In this document: positions 42,044 through 51,220 of the stretch, piece after piece
Layout of the letters: every line of letters begins with the position of its first letter
Position numbering within the stretch: the stretch's first letter is position 1
DNA from: Dehalococcoidia bacterium
Lineage (GTDB): Bacteria > Chloroflexota > Dehalococcoidia > Lucifugimonadales > UBA3495
NCBI GenBank assembly: GCA_022827095.1
Contig: JAJDTP010000002.1
Coordinates: forward strand, 1 to 56,162
DNA: 56,162 nt
Direction: 5' to 3'
The notes under the pieces: model-generated
The model's input: only the letters and a program-made list of their open reading frames with translations
Databases searched by the model: none
What the model was told of the DNA's origin: nothing
Program-made: the position numbers and the translations under genes

Positions 42044-42534
42044 AAACCCGGCGGATGGCGTCCAAGGTGGCTCACGCGATCGCCGGTTCGTTGGGCCTTA
42101 GTTATCCTGCAGCGAGGATGATCTGCTGTCGCCGGCACGGGACACCATGGTCGAACGGAGCAAGGCCCGATGTCGTACCTTTCCCAGCCATAAACCACGC
42201 GATTTTCGCTACCGAGACGAGCGAAATGGCTTCAGATAGGGGAAAGCCCGCAGCCGGGCGAACATCGCTCTGCGGCGCTGAAATGCGACGATTAGACCGG
42301 AGTGATGCGAGCCGACCCGAGCCGCCCTCCCGGCGGCTCTTTCCATGGCTGAACAACCAAGTGAGGAAGGGAGTATTCAGAGGCTGTAGCACGAGTTCTG
42401 CGGCTCGGTCGAAGAGGTACTGGGGTCAGAAGCGTCTGAGCTGCAAAAACAGGACCCGGTGGCCGCTACGAAAAGTCAAGAATCAGCCATTTTCAGCCAC
42501 ACAGACGAACGAATTGGCGTTGGACACCGGATAG
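42040..42534 (+). CDS. Doubtful ORF (164 aa)
   Basis: Starts MKTRRMASKVAHAIAGSLGL behind GGACGTGGAACG, downstream of an AT-richer patch (41910-42030) that could hold a promoter. A strong hairpin at 42319-42343 lies inside the frame and the end overlaps repeat material near 42484, so the frame is probably fortuitous in its second half. No family recognised. Confidence 0.2.
   Translation: MKTRRMASKVAHAIAGSLGLSYPAARMICCRRHGTPWSNGARPDVVPFPAINHAIFATETSEMASDRGKPAAGRTSLCGAEMRRLDRSDASRPEPPSRRLFPWLNNQVRKGVFRGCSTSSAARSKRYWGQKRLSCKNRTRWPLRKVKNQPFSATQTNELALDTG
42319..42343 (+). terminator. Intrinsic terminator-like hairpin
   Basis: GAGCCGCC and GGCGGCTC form a perfect 8-bp stem with a 5-nt loop, followed directly by TTT and CC. 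The downstream T-run is short, so strength is uncertain. Confidence 0.5.
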
Positions 42535-42644
42535 GACCCGGAAGCAAGCAACGTCCCTGTACGGGCCGGAAACGCGCCAATACCGCCACGTCAAGGATCA
42601 GCTCAAACCGGTGCCGCCGCAATAGCGGCTCTTTCGTTTCTTGG

Positions 42645-42752
42645 CGACCAAACGAGAAAATGACGATGCCAATCGGAACACTGGGCGACACCTGTCGGGC
42701 GCGCCAGGAGATTGAAGGACCGGAACGACCACGCCGTATCAAGCGGACGTGA
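42645..42752 (+). pseudogene. Fragment of the repeated small zinc-ribbon-like gene
   Basis: NEKMTMPIGTLGDTCRARQE, then IEGPERPRRIKR matches the C-terminus of the gene at 33947 (NDEMAMADGTLGDTCRECHE). The two preceding cysteines and the last one are lost and nothing upstream matches. A GCCGC/GCGGC hairpin stands just before it, as near copy A of the hairpin repeat. Confidence 0.55.
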
Positions 42753-42829
42753 GGAGCAGAGCTTGCCGCACGCCGAGGATTCCAAAGAGCCAGCGAAGAC
42801 GGCGCCATATCCCGCTGATCCGCAAATCC

Positions 42830-42901
42830 GCCACATAGAGTGATCCAACTGCGGAGAAGGACTTGGAGACGCCGAACGTCCCAAACATCGCTCTGCGTGG
42901 C
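42830..42901. repeat. 72-bp hairpin repeat, copy B
   Basis: GCCACATAGAGTGATCCAAC at the left and CATCGCTCTGCGTGGC at the right; the ends can pair over 11 positions with two mismatches. The interior GATCCAACTG..AGAAGGAC..GGAGACGC is shared with copy C. A further half copy in opposite orientation (GTGGCTGAAAATGGCTGATT on the minus strand) lies at about 42481-42500. Confidence 0.6.
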
Positions 42902-43057
42902 TAAAAACAGCCGATAAGCAGGGTTCAGCGCAGAGGGCCTGGTAGGCAGATCGGGAAGACGGAAACGGCGAGTGATGCACAGCATCGCCGACCACATCCG
43001 CCTGAACATCGAGGCGATTTCACTACTCGGGTGCGGTCGGGACTGGCGTGGGATTGG

Positions 43058-43206
43058 TCATGTGAGGGGACTTAGCCAGGGTAGGCCGGGGAAGCGGGCG
43101 AAATCGGAATCGTTGGTGTGGAGCTCCGCGTCGTTTTCCATCGCCAATGCGACGATGTGGGCGTCTGTCACCAACTGGGTTCCACTGCCGGCGAGGACCG
43201 TGAAAC
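43058..43206 (-). pseudogene. C-terminal fragment of a VapC-like PIN-domain toxin
   Basis: The minus strand reads VTDAHIVALAMENDAELHTN, then DSDFARFPGLPWLSPLT and stop. TDAHIAALA and LHTNDSDF are the last two acidic motifs of PIN-domain ribonucleases. The N-terminal catalytic part and any antitoxin gene are missing. It lies directly downstream of dnaE2. Confidence 0.7.
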
Positions 43207-43226
43207 CTCACCACCCGACAAAAGCA

Positions 43227-46200
43227 CTACCGCCAGTCCCGCCGGCCGTGGTGGTCCAGGTCAATCCCCAGCGGCCAGGCCTTTTGCACCGCCACGTTGA
43301 GGGTGTCGTCACGGCGGGACACCTGGCCCTCCACCACGACGAGAGAGCAGCGCAGCGCGCCCTTGAGCCACTCCCACTGGGCCGACCAGACGGCCAAGGG
43401 TATCAGTCCAAACTCGTCCTCCAGGGTCAGGAACACCGCGGCCGCCAGAGGGCGCTGCCGGCGCACCACCCGGCCGGCCACACGCACCACGTCGCCGTCA
43501 CAACAGCCCAGCAGACCGTCGCTGGTCAGTACCTCAGACCCAAGTTGGGGGCGCAGCAGCTCCATCACGTGACCATCGGGACAAAGACCCAGCATGGCGT
43601 ACTCGTCCAGCATTCGCCGGGCGAGGGAGGCTGCGGTTAGAGCTGATGGCGGATTGGCAGCGGGCAGCGGCAGGGCCAACTGGCCGCGGCGCACGCCGGA
43701 CACGTAGCCGGCGCCCACCTGCCACAGGACGCTGCGGCGGTCGGTGCAGTCGGACAGCGCATCCATGGCACCGGCTCGCGCCAAGTTCTCCAGAGCCTCT
43801 CTCGTCAAGCCCGAACGGGCCAGCAGGTCCGACAGGTCAGTGAATGACCCGGCCTCCCGGGCCCGCAGGAGCGTCTCCCCCAAGCGACTGTCCACGCCCT
43901 TGACGAAGGTCAGGCCCAGGCGCATGGTGTCGTCGCCTTCGGCAGTGCAGAGCAACTCGGAGCGGTTCACGTCGGGATGGGCCACACGTAGGCCCAGCCG
44001 GCGGGCGTCCTGCTTGAGGGTATCCAGGTCCCAGAAGCCCATGGGCTGCTCGTTGAACAGGGCCACGAAGAACTCCAGCGGATGATACCGGCGCAGCCAC
44101 GCCATCTGGTAGGCGGTGAAGGCGAAGGCGACGGCATGGCCCTCGGGAAACATGTAGTGAGGGTTGAACTTGCCGAAGATCGTCTCGGCAGCGTCTACCG
44201 GAACCCCACGCTCCCCGGCCCCGGCGATGAACCGCTCCCGGTACTGAGCCACCAATTGTTGCCCGTCGCGACGCCCGAAAGCACGACGCATCCGGTCGGC
44301 CTCGGCGGCGGTGAACCCGCCCACGTCCATGCCCAACTGCACCACCTGGTCCTGGAACATGATCACCCCCATGGACCGTTCCAACGCATTCTGCTCCAAC
44401 GGGTGGTCGTAGTCCCAGGCGATGCCCTCCCGGCGGCGCAGGAACTCGGCCACGCCGTCGTTGGCGCCCACGCCGGGCCGCACCGCGGCCACCTCCAGGG
44501 CCAGGTCGTAGATGTCCTCCGGCCGCATCCTGACGATGGTCTGCATCTGGGCGGCGGACTCCACCTGGAAGACGCCCACGGTGTCGCCCCGCCCCAAGTC
44601 CTCGAAGACACCGGTGTCGCGATAGTTGATGCGGCTCAGGTCGGGCTCGACGCCGGCGCGGTTCCTCACCAGCCGGACGGCCTGCTGCATCTGGGACAGG
44701 GCGCCCAATGCCAGCAGGTCGATCTTGAGCACGCCGGCGTCGTCAACGCTGTCCTTGTCCCAGTGGGCCACGTAGCGACCTTCGATTGCCGAAGGCTGGA
44801 TGGGCACCAGGTCGGTGAGGGGCGTGGACGACACCAGCATCCCGCCGGGGTGTTGAGCCAATCCCTTGGGAAAGCCGGCCAGCTGTCCCGACAGGGCCAG
44901 CAGGTCTCGCCAGCCGGGGCGGTCATGACGAGCCAGCAGGGTGGGCGCGGCGGACAGCTCCGCAGGGGAGTCGGTCTCCAGACTTCGGGCCAGGGCGGCC
45001 ACCTCTTCCGCGGGCAGGCCCAGCGCCTTGCCCAGGGCTCGCACGATCCCCCGCGCCTTGTAGGTCGGCATCATGCCGGCCAGGGCGGCGTGGTCCCAGC
45101 CCCACTCCTCGATGACCCGCAGGATGAGCCGTTCCCGGATGTTGCGGGGGAAGTCCAAGTCAATGTCGGGCACGACGGCAGTTTCAGAGGACAGGAAACG
45201 GTCCAGGGCCAGCCCGTACTCCAAAGGGTCCACGTGGGAGAGGCCGATGAGGTAGCCCACCAGCATGGACACCGAGGAACCCCGGCCCCGCCCCGGTGGC
45301 AGCCATTCCAAGGGAGTTTCCGAGTGGCCGTAGCCCAGTTCCAGCATGCACTCCCGGGCCAGCTCCACGATGCGGTGATAGACCAGGAAGAACCCGGCCA
45401 GCCCGTGGCGGCCGATCAGGTCGAACTCCTGGTCCAGCCGCTCTCGCACCTTCCGCTCAACGTGCCCGTAGCGTCGTGCCGCCGACTCCTCACACAGGCG
45501 ACGCAGCCAGGAATGGGGGTCATAGCCCGGCGGCACAGGACAGTCCGGGTAGGCGTAGCGGCCGCCCAGGTAGTCGGGCAGGCTGAAGCCGGAGCAGCGT
45601 TCGGCGATTGCTAGGGTGTTGGCCACGGCGTCCGGGCAGCAACGGAACAGGGCCGCCATCTCCTGAGGCGACTTCAGCCAGTACTGGCGGTTCACCTTCA
45701 GTTGGTCCCGCACATCGGACAACGGACGGTTGAGCCGGATGGCGGTCAGGGCGTCATGCAACCTGCTCCGTCCTCGCCAGTGGTACCACGGCTCGTTGGT
45801 GGCGACGGTTGCCACATCGCAACGCTCGGCCAGTTCGCGCAACCGCTTGTTGCGCACGGTGTCGCCGTGAACCAGATGCTGTTGCAACTCAAGGAACACA
45901 TTGCCCGGTCCGCACCAGCCGCGGTAGCGTTCCACCAATGCCTGAGCTGACGCCCACTCACCATCCTGAAGCAGCCGGGCCAGAACACCGTCCGGCGCAC
46001 CCAGCAGGACGATCAACCCGCCGGCGTGGGGTTCCAAGAAACGTGCGTCCAGAACAGGCTCGGTTCGACCTCCGGTCACGTGGGCCAGTGATACCAGCCG
46101 GCACAGATTGGCGTAGCCCTCTCCGGTTTCGGCAATGAGGGAAACGATGCCATCGCCCTCAGGGTCACGCACCGTCAGGTCCACGCCGAGGATGGACTGA

Positions 46201-46415
46201 ACGCCGGCGTCCCGGCACTGCCGGCTGAACTCCAATGCCCCGCAGAGATTGGATGCGTCGGTCAAGCCCAGGGCCGGATATTCCAGTTCCGCGGCGCGGT
46301 CCACCAGCTCAGCGGTGGAGGACGCGCCGGCGCCGAAGCTGTACCAGCTGTGCCCCCGCAACTCCACGTAATCGGCAACGCGGGTCACGTCAGTAACCCT
46401 GCCGGAACCATTCAC
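43227..46415 (-). CDS. dnaE2: Error-prone DNA polymerase III alpha subunit DnaE2 (ImuC) (1062 aa)
   Basis: A C-family polymerase of DnaE2 length. The N-terminal PHP domain (about 10-75) has lost metal ligands: LHCHS is LRGHS and the LTDHDGL motif is LTDASNL, so proofreading by PHP is unlikely. The catalytic PDIDLDFP (416-423) is present, as are GRGSSVSMLVGYLIGLSHVD, the HPGGM and FQDQVVQL segments and a C-terminal OB fold (VVRVAGRVVRRQRP, FLTLEDEFG). It overlaps the end of imuB by 26 bp, the usual mutasome arrangement. It carries out translesion synthesis after DNA damage together with ImuB. Confidence 0.92.
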   Translation of the reverse strand: MNGSGRVTDVTRVADYVELRGHSWYSFGAGASSTAELVDRAAELEYPALGLTDASNLCGALEFSRQCRDAGVQSILGVDLTVRDPEGDGIVSLIAETGEGYANLCRLVSLAHVTGGRTEPVLDARFLEPHAGGLIVLLGAPDGVLARLLQDGEWASAQALVERYRGWCGPGNVFLELQQHLVHGDTVRNKRLRELAERCDVATVATNEPWYHWRGRSRLHDALTAIRLNRPLSDVRDQLKVNRQYWLKSPQEMAALFRCCPDAVANTLAIAERCSGFSLPDYLGGRYAYPDCPVPPGYDPHSWLRRLCEESAARRYGHVERKVRERLDQEFDLIGRHGLAGFFLVYHRIVELARECMLELGYGHSETPLEWLPPGRGRGSSVSMLVGYLIGLSHVDPLEYGLALDRFLSSETAVVPDIDLDFPRNIRERLILRVIEEWGWDHAALAGMMPTYKARGIVRALGKALGLPAEEVAALARSLETDSPAELSAAPTLLARHDRPGWRDLLALSGQLAGFPKGLAQHPGGMLVSSTPLTDLVPIQPSAIEGRYVAHWDKDSVDDAGVLKIDLLALGALSQMQQAVRLVRNRAGVEPDLSRINYRDTGVFEDLGRGDTVGVFQVESAAQMQTIVRMRPEDIYDLALEVAAVRPGVGANDGVAEFLRRREGIAWDYDHPLEQNALERSMGVIMFQDQVVQLGMDVGGFTAAEADRMRRAFGRRDGQQLVAQYRERFIAGAGERGVPVDAAETIFGKFNPHYMFPEGHAVAFAFTAYQMAWLRRYHPLEFFVALFNEQPMGFWDLDTLKQDARRLGLRVAHPDVNRSELLCTAEGDDTMRLGLTFVKGVDSRLGETLLRAREAGSFTDLSDLLARSGLTREALENLARAGAMDALSDCTDRRSVLWQVGAGYVSGVRRGQLALPLPAANPPSALTAASLARRMLDEYAMLGLCPDGHVMELLRPQLGSEVLTSDGLLGCCDGDVVRVAGRVVRRQRPLAAAVFLTLEDEFGLIPLAVWSAQWEWLKGALRCSLVVVEGQVSRRDDTLNVAVQKAWPLGIDLDHHGRRDWR

Positions 46416-47817
46416 CAGTGTCCAGGTCGCGGTACACCGTCAGCAGACCGCCGTCGGTGAGAGCCAGTCTCCAGTAGCGCCGGTACACCGGCTCCGGCGT
46501 CCACCATTCGGTGTCCACCTCCCACCGGTCAACCACCTGCTCCACCGGCCGCCAATGTCTGTCACCTGTCTTGACCCGTCGGGGAGCGCCGCTCACGGAC
46601 TCAACGGACGCTTTGGCCGGCAGGTTGAGAGGCCTTAGCGATGCGTCCAATGCCCACCGCCGCTCCGGCATCGCCGACCCAGGAACCATGGCTGCCAGCC
46701 GCTCCACTCCGGCCACGTCACCGATGTTCGCCACCCGCTCGGGTTGCCAGATGGTGGCCTGGCACCCGGTTTCAGCAGTGAGAGCGCCGACGGTCAGCGA
46801 CAGATCCAGCAGGGGAGCCTCGGGCCAGCGGCTGCCACCGGCGGCGTCCCGCGCTCCCAATCCAGCCAGCAGGGAGCGCGCCAAGGCGTCTGCCGACCCG
46901 GCCGGCTGTCGCAGTGTGCGCTCAAACCGCCAGTGTCCGCCGGAGAGGAGCTCCCCCTGGAGAGTTGCTTCACCCACGCGGCGCGCCCGCAGCAACGCCG
47001 AACGCCACAATCGTTCGGTCAGCGAGTTGACGCCGGCCTCGATGGCCGGAACCGTGTCCACCGGGAAGGGGAACTCCAGCTGCTCCGACAAACATTCCGG
47101 CAACGGCGTGGGAAGCACGGGCTCCGGGTCGATGCCCTGGGCCAGTTGCCAGGCCCTGATCCCATCCGGCCCCATGAACTCCGCCAGCGATGATGCTGAG
47201 ATTTTCGCCACGTCGCCCAATGTGCGAATGCCGAAACTCTGCAAACGTCGTATGGCGTCGCCGTCCAGCGGCAGCCAGGACACCGGGAGCGGCGCCAGCC
47301 AGCAGGCGGCGTCGGTAGGAACCTGCCGCCAACCTCCAGCCTCTGCCCGGGCCGCCGCGCAGTAGGCGGGAAACTTGCCCATCCCGACGCCCAGGCGGGG
47401 ACGCAGCCATTCCGCGGCGGTGGACAACAGCACCTTGGCCAGCTCGTCGGTTCCGCCGTACATTCCGGTCATTCCCGTCAGGTCCAGGTAGAACACGCCC
47501 CAGCCGTCCGCTTCCACCGCGGGAACGAAGTCCCACAGCGCTGCCAGCAAGCCGTCGTTGACCCCGGACAGATACTCGGTGTCCAACGGCAGCGTAACGG
47601 CGTCAGCACAACGGGATAAAGCCTCGGCAACGGTCTGCCCGACCGCCACGCCAACCGCCGCTGGAGAAGCGTCCAGTGCCTGCGGGCGAGTGGTGTTGCC
47701 GGTAGTAATGATCAACGGCCGACTGGCTAATTCCGGCCGGCGTCGCAGTTCGGCCTTGACCGGCAGGTGGGTGACCAGCAGGCAGCCAGTGAGTTTAGGG
47801 CTTTCGGAAAAGTTCAT
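46390..47817 (-). CDS. imuB: ImuB, inactive Y-family polymerase partner of DnaE2 (475 aa)
   Basis: From ATG 47817. The N-terminal region carries a Y-family-like palm and fingers (GVAVGQTVAEALSRC, FYLDLTGMTGMYGG, GVGMGKFPAYCAA), followed by a helix-hairpin-helix (IRRLQSFGIRTLGDVAKIS) and a little-finger-like domain. The C-terminal ImuB-type region has SVSGAPRRVKTGDRHWRPVE, EWWTPEPVYRRYWRL and a WFRQGY end. ImuB bridges DnaE2 to the sliding clamp. No imuA or lexA is next to it. The gene is divergent from the SRAP gene, 117 bp away. Confidence 0.88.
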   Translation of the reverse strand: MNFSESPKLTGCLLVTHLPVKAELRRRPELASRPLIITTGNTTRPQALDASPAAVGVAVGQTVAEALSRCADAVTLPLDTEYLSGVNDGLLAALWDFVPAVEADGWGVFYLDLTGMTGMYGGTDELAKVLLSTAAEWLRPRLGVGMGKFPAYCAAARAEAGGWRQVPTDAACWLAPLPVSWLPLDGDAIRRLQSFGIRTLGDVAKISASSLAEFMGPDGIRAWQLAQGIDPEPVLPTPLPECLSEQLEFPFPVDTVPAIEAGVNSLTERLWRSALLRARRVGEATLQGELLSGGHWRFERTLRQPAGSADALARSLLAGLGARDAAGGSRWPEAPLLDLSLTVGALTAETGCQATIWQPERVANIGDVAGVERLAAMVPGSAMPERRWALDASLRPLNLPAKASVESVSGAPRRVKTGDRHWRPVEQVVDRWEVDTEWWTPEPVYRRYWRLALTDGGLLTVYRDLDTGEWFRQGY

Positions 47818-47934
47818 GAGGGCAATGCTATTAGCACGCCTGTACGATCCGCAACGTCCCGCTGTCATCAACTGGCAATTTCCCCCGTGCTACCATAGCC
47901 GTGACTTCGATTGTTCTCCCACAGGGTGACCGGA

Positions 47935-48615
47935 ATGTGCGGAAGAATCTGTTTGTTCGCCGAGCTGGGAGGCCTGGCTTCCCAGTTCCGGTTCAATCCC
48001 GGCTTGGTCGAGGAAGCCTACCGTCCCTCCTGGAACATCGCGCCCACCGCCCCGGTTCTGGCGGTAATGGCAGCGAATGGCGAACATCGGGCCGGCATGG
48101 TGCGCTGGGGCTTCACCTCCAGTGCCCGCCGGAGTGGCGGCGGTTCATCGCGCCCGCTGTTCAACGCCAGAAGCGAGACACTGACGGAACGCCCCGCCTT
48201 CCGCGCGGCTTTCGTCGGACGTCGCTGCCTGGTTCCCGTCAACGGCTTCTACGAGTGGCGCGACGAGGGCAACGGGCGGGCGCCCCTATGGATTCACCGG
48301 GTCGACGAACGGCCCTTCGCCCTCGCCGGCATCTACAACGCCGGACCCGACGACGTGGCGGCGTGCGTCATCACCTGCGCGCCCAACTCGTTGATGCAAC
48401 CCATTCACCACCGGATGCCCGTCGCGCTGGCCGATGACGAATACGACGCCTGGCTGGCCCCGGAGACCAAACCGGAAACGCTCCACGACCTGCTGGCGCC
48501 CCGAGAATGGCCGGACCTGGCGGCGCGGCCGGTATCCGGCGCGGTCAACCGAGCCGGGGCCGATGGCCCGCAGCTGATCGCGCCGACGGTTGCCGCCTCG
48601 CCCCGGTTGCTGTGA
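47935..48615 (+). CDS. SRAP-domain protein (YedK/HMCES family), abasic-site crosslinker (226 aa)
   Basis: The start is fixed by biology: the Met must be cleaved to expose Cys2 (MCGR). Other catalytic positions are Asn77 (NARSET), Glu107 (FYEW) and His159 (HHRMP). SRAP proteins form a thiazolidine crosslink with abasic sites in single-stranded DNA and so protect forks. Divergent pairing with imuB-dnaE2 suggests common damage control. I looked for a LexA-type palindrome in the 117-bp gap and found none that is convincing. Confidence 0.9.
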   Translation: MCGRICLFAELGGLASQFRFNPGLVEEAYRPSWNIAPTAPVLAVMAANGEHRAGMVRWGFTSSARRSGGGSSRPLFNARSETLTERPAFRAAFVGRRCLVPVNGFYEWRDEGNGRAPLWIHRVDERPFALAGIYNAGPDDVAACVITCAPNSLMQPIHHRMPVALADDEYDAWLAPETKPETLHDLLAPREWPDLAARPVSGAVNRAGADGPQLIAPTVAASPRLL

Positions 48616-48660
48616 CCGGTTCGGGCAAAGCAGGCCGTGCTGCGCTGAACCGGTCCGCCA

Positions 48661-48840
48661 GCCTACGCCCGGTTCGCCCAGAAGTACGACCAAATCAAGC
48701 ACGAACACTGCACCGACGACGCTAACCGCACCCGGGAGTTCGACCTCGCCCTCCAGATCCTGGAGCGCACCCGCGACTGCGGCAACGAGAAAATGACCCT
48801 GCCCGACGGCACGCTCGCCGACATCTGCCGCCGGTGCTAA
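48661..48840 (+). pseudogene. 5'-truncated copy of the small zinc-ribbon-like gene
   Basis: AYARFAQKYDQIKHEHCTDD, then ANRTREFDLALQILERTRDC and GTLADICRRC with stop at 48838 parallels FGRFATMYDEIKDESC..CDCG..CREC of 33947-34372. Cysteines are mostly kept, but there is no start codon; the homology begins abruptly 40 bp after the SRAP stop. Confidence 0.6.
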
Positions 48841-48934
48841 GACCTCGAGGGCCAAGGATGACCGCCCCGGAAATCACGGTAAGGGTCGCCCACTATCAAG
48901 CTCATATCCAGCAGACCCAATCAACCTCTGCCGT

Positions 48935-49070
48935 TGTAAAAATGGTTGACTCTGGTTACAAACCGCCGTCAGCCAAATCTGAAGACGCGGTCTGTGCCGC
49001 GCCGCCGCCCCAACAGTGCAAGGCGGCTCCGCCCGGGACTCTCACCCGGGAACACCGAGCTGATCCCCGC
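48935..49070 (-). ncRNA. Candidate guide RNA region of the TnpB-related element
   Basis: Directly downstream of the tnpB-related gene on the minus strand lies CCGGGTGAGAGTCCCGGGCG, then a GCCGCC/GGCGGC hairpin. Structured GC-rich sequence at the 3' side of tnpB-like genes usually is the guide-RNA scaffold. Element ends were not located, so the borders are arbitrary. Confidence 0.3.
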
Positions 49071-50700
49071 TCAAGCCACCCCGCGAGCATCGGCTCGCAC
49101 GACAGCCTGAACCGGATTGGGTCGGCGTCTCCGCCTCTCCAGCCGGTGTTGCGCTGCAAGCGCCGGTCTCAACTGTCCCCAGATCGCGCCCCAGTACGTC
49201 CACACGTGCTTCACTCGCCTCCTTGCAGGTACGGTGAAGGCGACGTGGACGCCATTGCCGACGGGTGCTACCCGCCGGCGCGGGATGCGCTCGGAACAGC
49301 CGAGTGAACGACGGGCCAGCACCAGAGCCGCTGCCTGGTGGACGCTGAGCCCGTAACGTTCCATGAACTTCACCCGACCGATCACCGAACTGAAGGCCGG
49401 GTTGACCTGATGTATTTCCACTCCCTCACGGTGGCCACGGGAAACGAAATACGCCTTGATCTTGCCGTAGCTGAAGCTGGACAGCATCCGGCTGTACTTG
49501 CGGGACTCACCCTCCAGCGCGGCCTTCTTCCGCCGGAAGTCCGGCTTCTCGATGACGATGGGCTTGCCGACGTTCCGGGCGAACTCCACGACTTGGGCCA
49601 CGACGTCGCCGATGATGGCTTCAGCCTGGTGCTGGGACTTGCCGTAGGTGACCAGTGGCACGCTGAAAGCATGGACGTAGTTGCCCGACGCGTCAGTCTC
49701 GCACACCGCCAGGTGGTCGGCGTTCAGGTCCACGCCGATGGCACCGCGGTGCTGATCCGTCACCACCGCCACGTCCATCATCGCGGTGGTGGCGAGCACT
49801 CGCCAGCCTTTTCCGTCCCGCTTGAACCGGTAGCTGATGGCTTGACCCAGCCCGCTGGCTCTCGCGGCTTTCTCGCCGTGCTCACGCCGATACCGGGCGC
49901 ACTCAGAGTTGCTGTCCAGCGCCGCCAACACCTGCTCGTGGCCGTAGGCGAACCGCACACCTCGGATGGTCACGTATTTGCCATGCGGACCGGCGAGGCA
50001 ATCCGGCATGCGAAGCCCGCAGGGTCAAGCTCCCGTCATCGGCCACGGCGGCCACGCAGAGCTGGCAGCCACTGGTCTCATCCCGACTGCCCAGCACGAA
50101 GAACTCATCCCTACGCGCTTCCCGCCAGTCCGCCAGCCACTCCTGATGGCTGGCGTAGCCATTCTGCTCAAGGTGGTGTTGTTTCCGCCACAGCCGCTTG
50201 GACCCGAAGCACAGTCGCACTCGCTCCTGCGTAATATCGGCTTCCAAAGCCGCCAGCCTGGATTGCAGGATCGCCAACCGGCGTCGTTTCTGGTGGACCT
50301 GGTCCCAACGTCCGCGCTCAACAGCAGCGCCGACAATCTGCCCCTGGGCCCGAGCAATCCGCCGGCCCAGGCTGTCCAACCGCAGCTTCTGCTGCTCCCG
50401 CACCGACGCGATCTTGCCCTCCAGCGACAGCCGCACCCCGTTGAACATCCGCGCCGGTATCCCGTACCGCTTCAGGTACACAGTCTTCAGTGACGCCGCG
50501 CTCCTCCCCGCCGCCGCCTCGGCGAACAGTTTCCGCTCTACCCGACCGTATAACTCGGCGTAGGCCGCCAACGCGGCGTCGCCAGCAGACCTCTCCCTGC
50601 CCCCGTAATCGCAGATGCGGGACTGGTAGGTGGCGACCGGCGAACCTCTTGAGGATCCCAAAGTGCGCCGTTGCCCATGATTTACCTGATCTCTTCCCAT
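49071..50700 (-). pseudogene. TnpB-related protein (IS200/IS605 accessory type), split by one frameshift
   Basis: The minus strand from about 50610 (start region up to 50700) encodes AAYAELYGRVERKLFAEAAA, RYGIPARMFNGVRLSLEGK, a coiled region, KRLWRKQHHLEQNGYASHQE and FFVLGSRDETSGCQL, and shifts frame near 50005 (after DDGSLTLR). The other frame continues PDCLAGPHGKYVTIRGVRFA, GVDLNADHLAVCETD (RuvC Asp), KPIVIEKPDF (Glu) and SVHQAAALVLARRSL. Read together they give one full TnpB-related protein of over 500 residues. A sequencing indel or recoding is possible. Confidence 0.75.
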
Positions 50701-50949
50701 GCTTTCATCATATCAGAACCGGCGTACGAGAAGTCGACGGCGAGTGCCCGGAGAAAGGCACTTCCTTCCGCCGGCGCCCCTTGTCACCATCATCAACGAT
50801 AACCCACTAAAGTTCACTAAATCCGCAACGGTTGGCAACCCCCGCGCCAGAGCCAAATGCAACCGTTCCCAAATTGCTGACACCGGGGCGTAGCGCACCA
50901 GATCCCACGACTAGCACAATCAACCCGTCGCGGACCAACCGCGACAGCA

Positions 50950-50972
50950 GCCGCCCTGACCAACGGGGCGGC
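50950..50972 (+). terminator. Repeated GC-rich hairpin upstream of the nuclease gene
   Basis: GCCGCCC and GGGGCGGC pair around TGACCAAC, followed by CAGGGTTTT. Same type as 34426-34450. With the flank TGATGACAGCAGGCCGTAGCG it recurs in degenerate form at 55885-55940, again shortly before a copy of the nuclease gene, so it may belong to that gene's leader. Between 50701 and 50949 I see no gene. Confidence 0.4.
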
Positions 50973-50986
50973 CAGGGTTTTGATGA

Positions 50987-51220
50987 CAGCAGGCCGTAGC
51001 GCCACGCAAGGGCGGGCCGATAGACTCGCAACGGGCCGACGACGGCTACTCAATCCCAGAGGGCCGCACCGTAGCTGAGCAACGAGACTTCCCCTATATC
51101 TGGGCGACCTGGCTGCCCAAACTCCTCACCGGCGAGAACTCCTGCGAGTGGGCCGTCTGGTTCAAAGCCCACCATCAAAACTGGGAACGCGTCCCGTCGG
51201 ACTTCGACCAAGCCAAGTGG
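50987..51220 (+). other. In-frame 5' extension of the Cas4/AddB-like nuclease, no standard start codon
   Basis: The frame of the gene at 51221 is open back to 50987 (TGA at 50984). It reads EGRTVAEQRDFPYIWATWLP, KLLTGENSCEWAVWFKAH, which is clearly coding and is repeated at 56001 onward. There is no ATG, GTG or TTG in this stretch; where the second copy has GTG (56001) this one has GTA (51074-51076). The segment carries the first of four cysteines expected for the iron-sulphur site, so the intact ancestor began here. Confidence 0.55.

Noticed and set aside
44082-45614. 510-codon plus-strand open frame inside dnaE2
   Set aside because: It lies entirely opposite clear DnaE2 motifs and its composition (Gly, His, Gln, Val rich) is that of an antisense shadow.
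47818-47934. Possible LexA box between imuB and the SRAP gene
   Set aside because: Only a single GTTC half (in GATTGTTCT) is present; the matching GAAC at the right spacing is missing.
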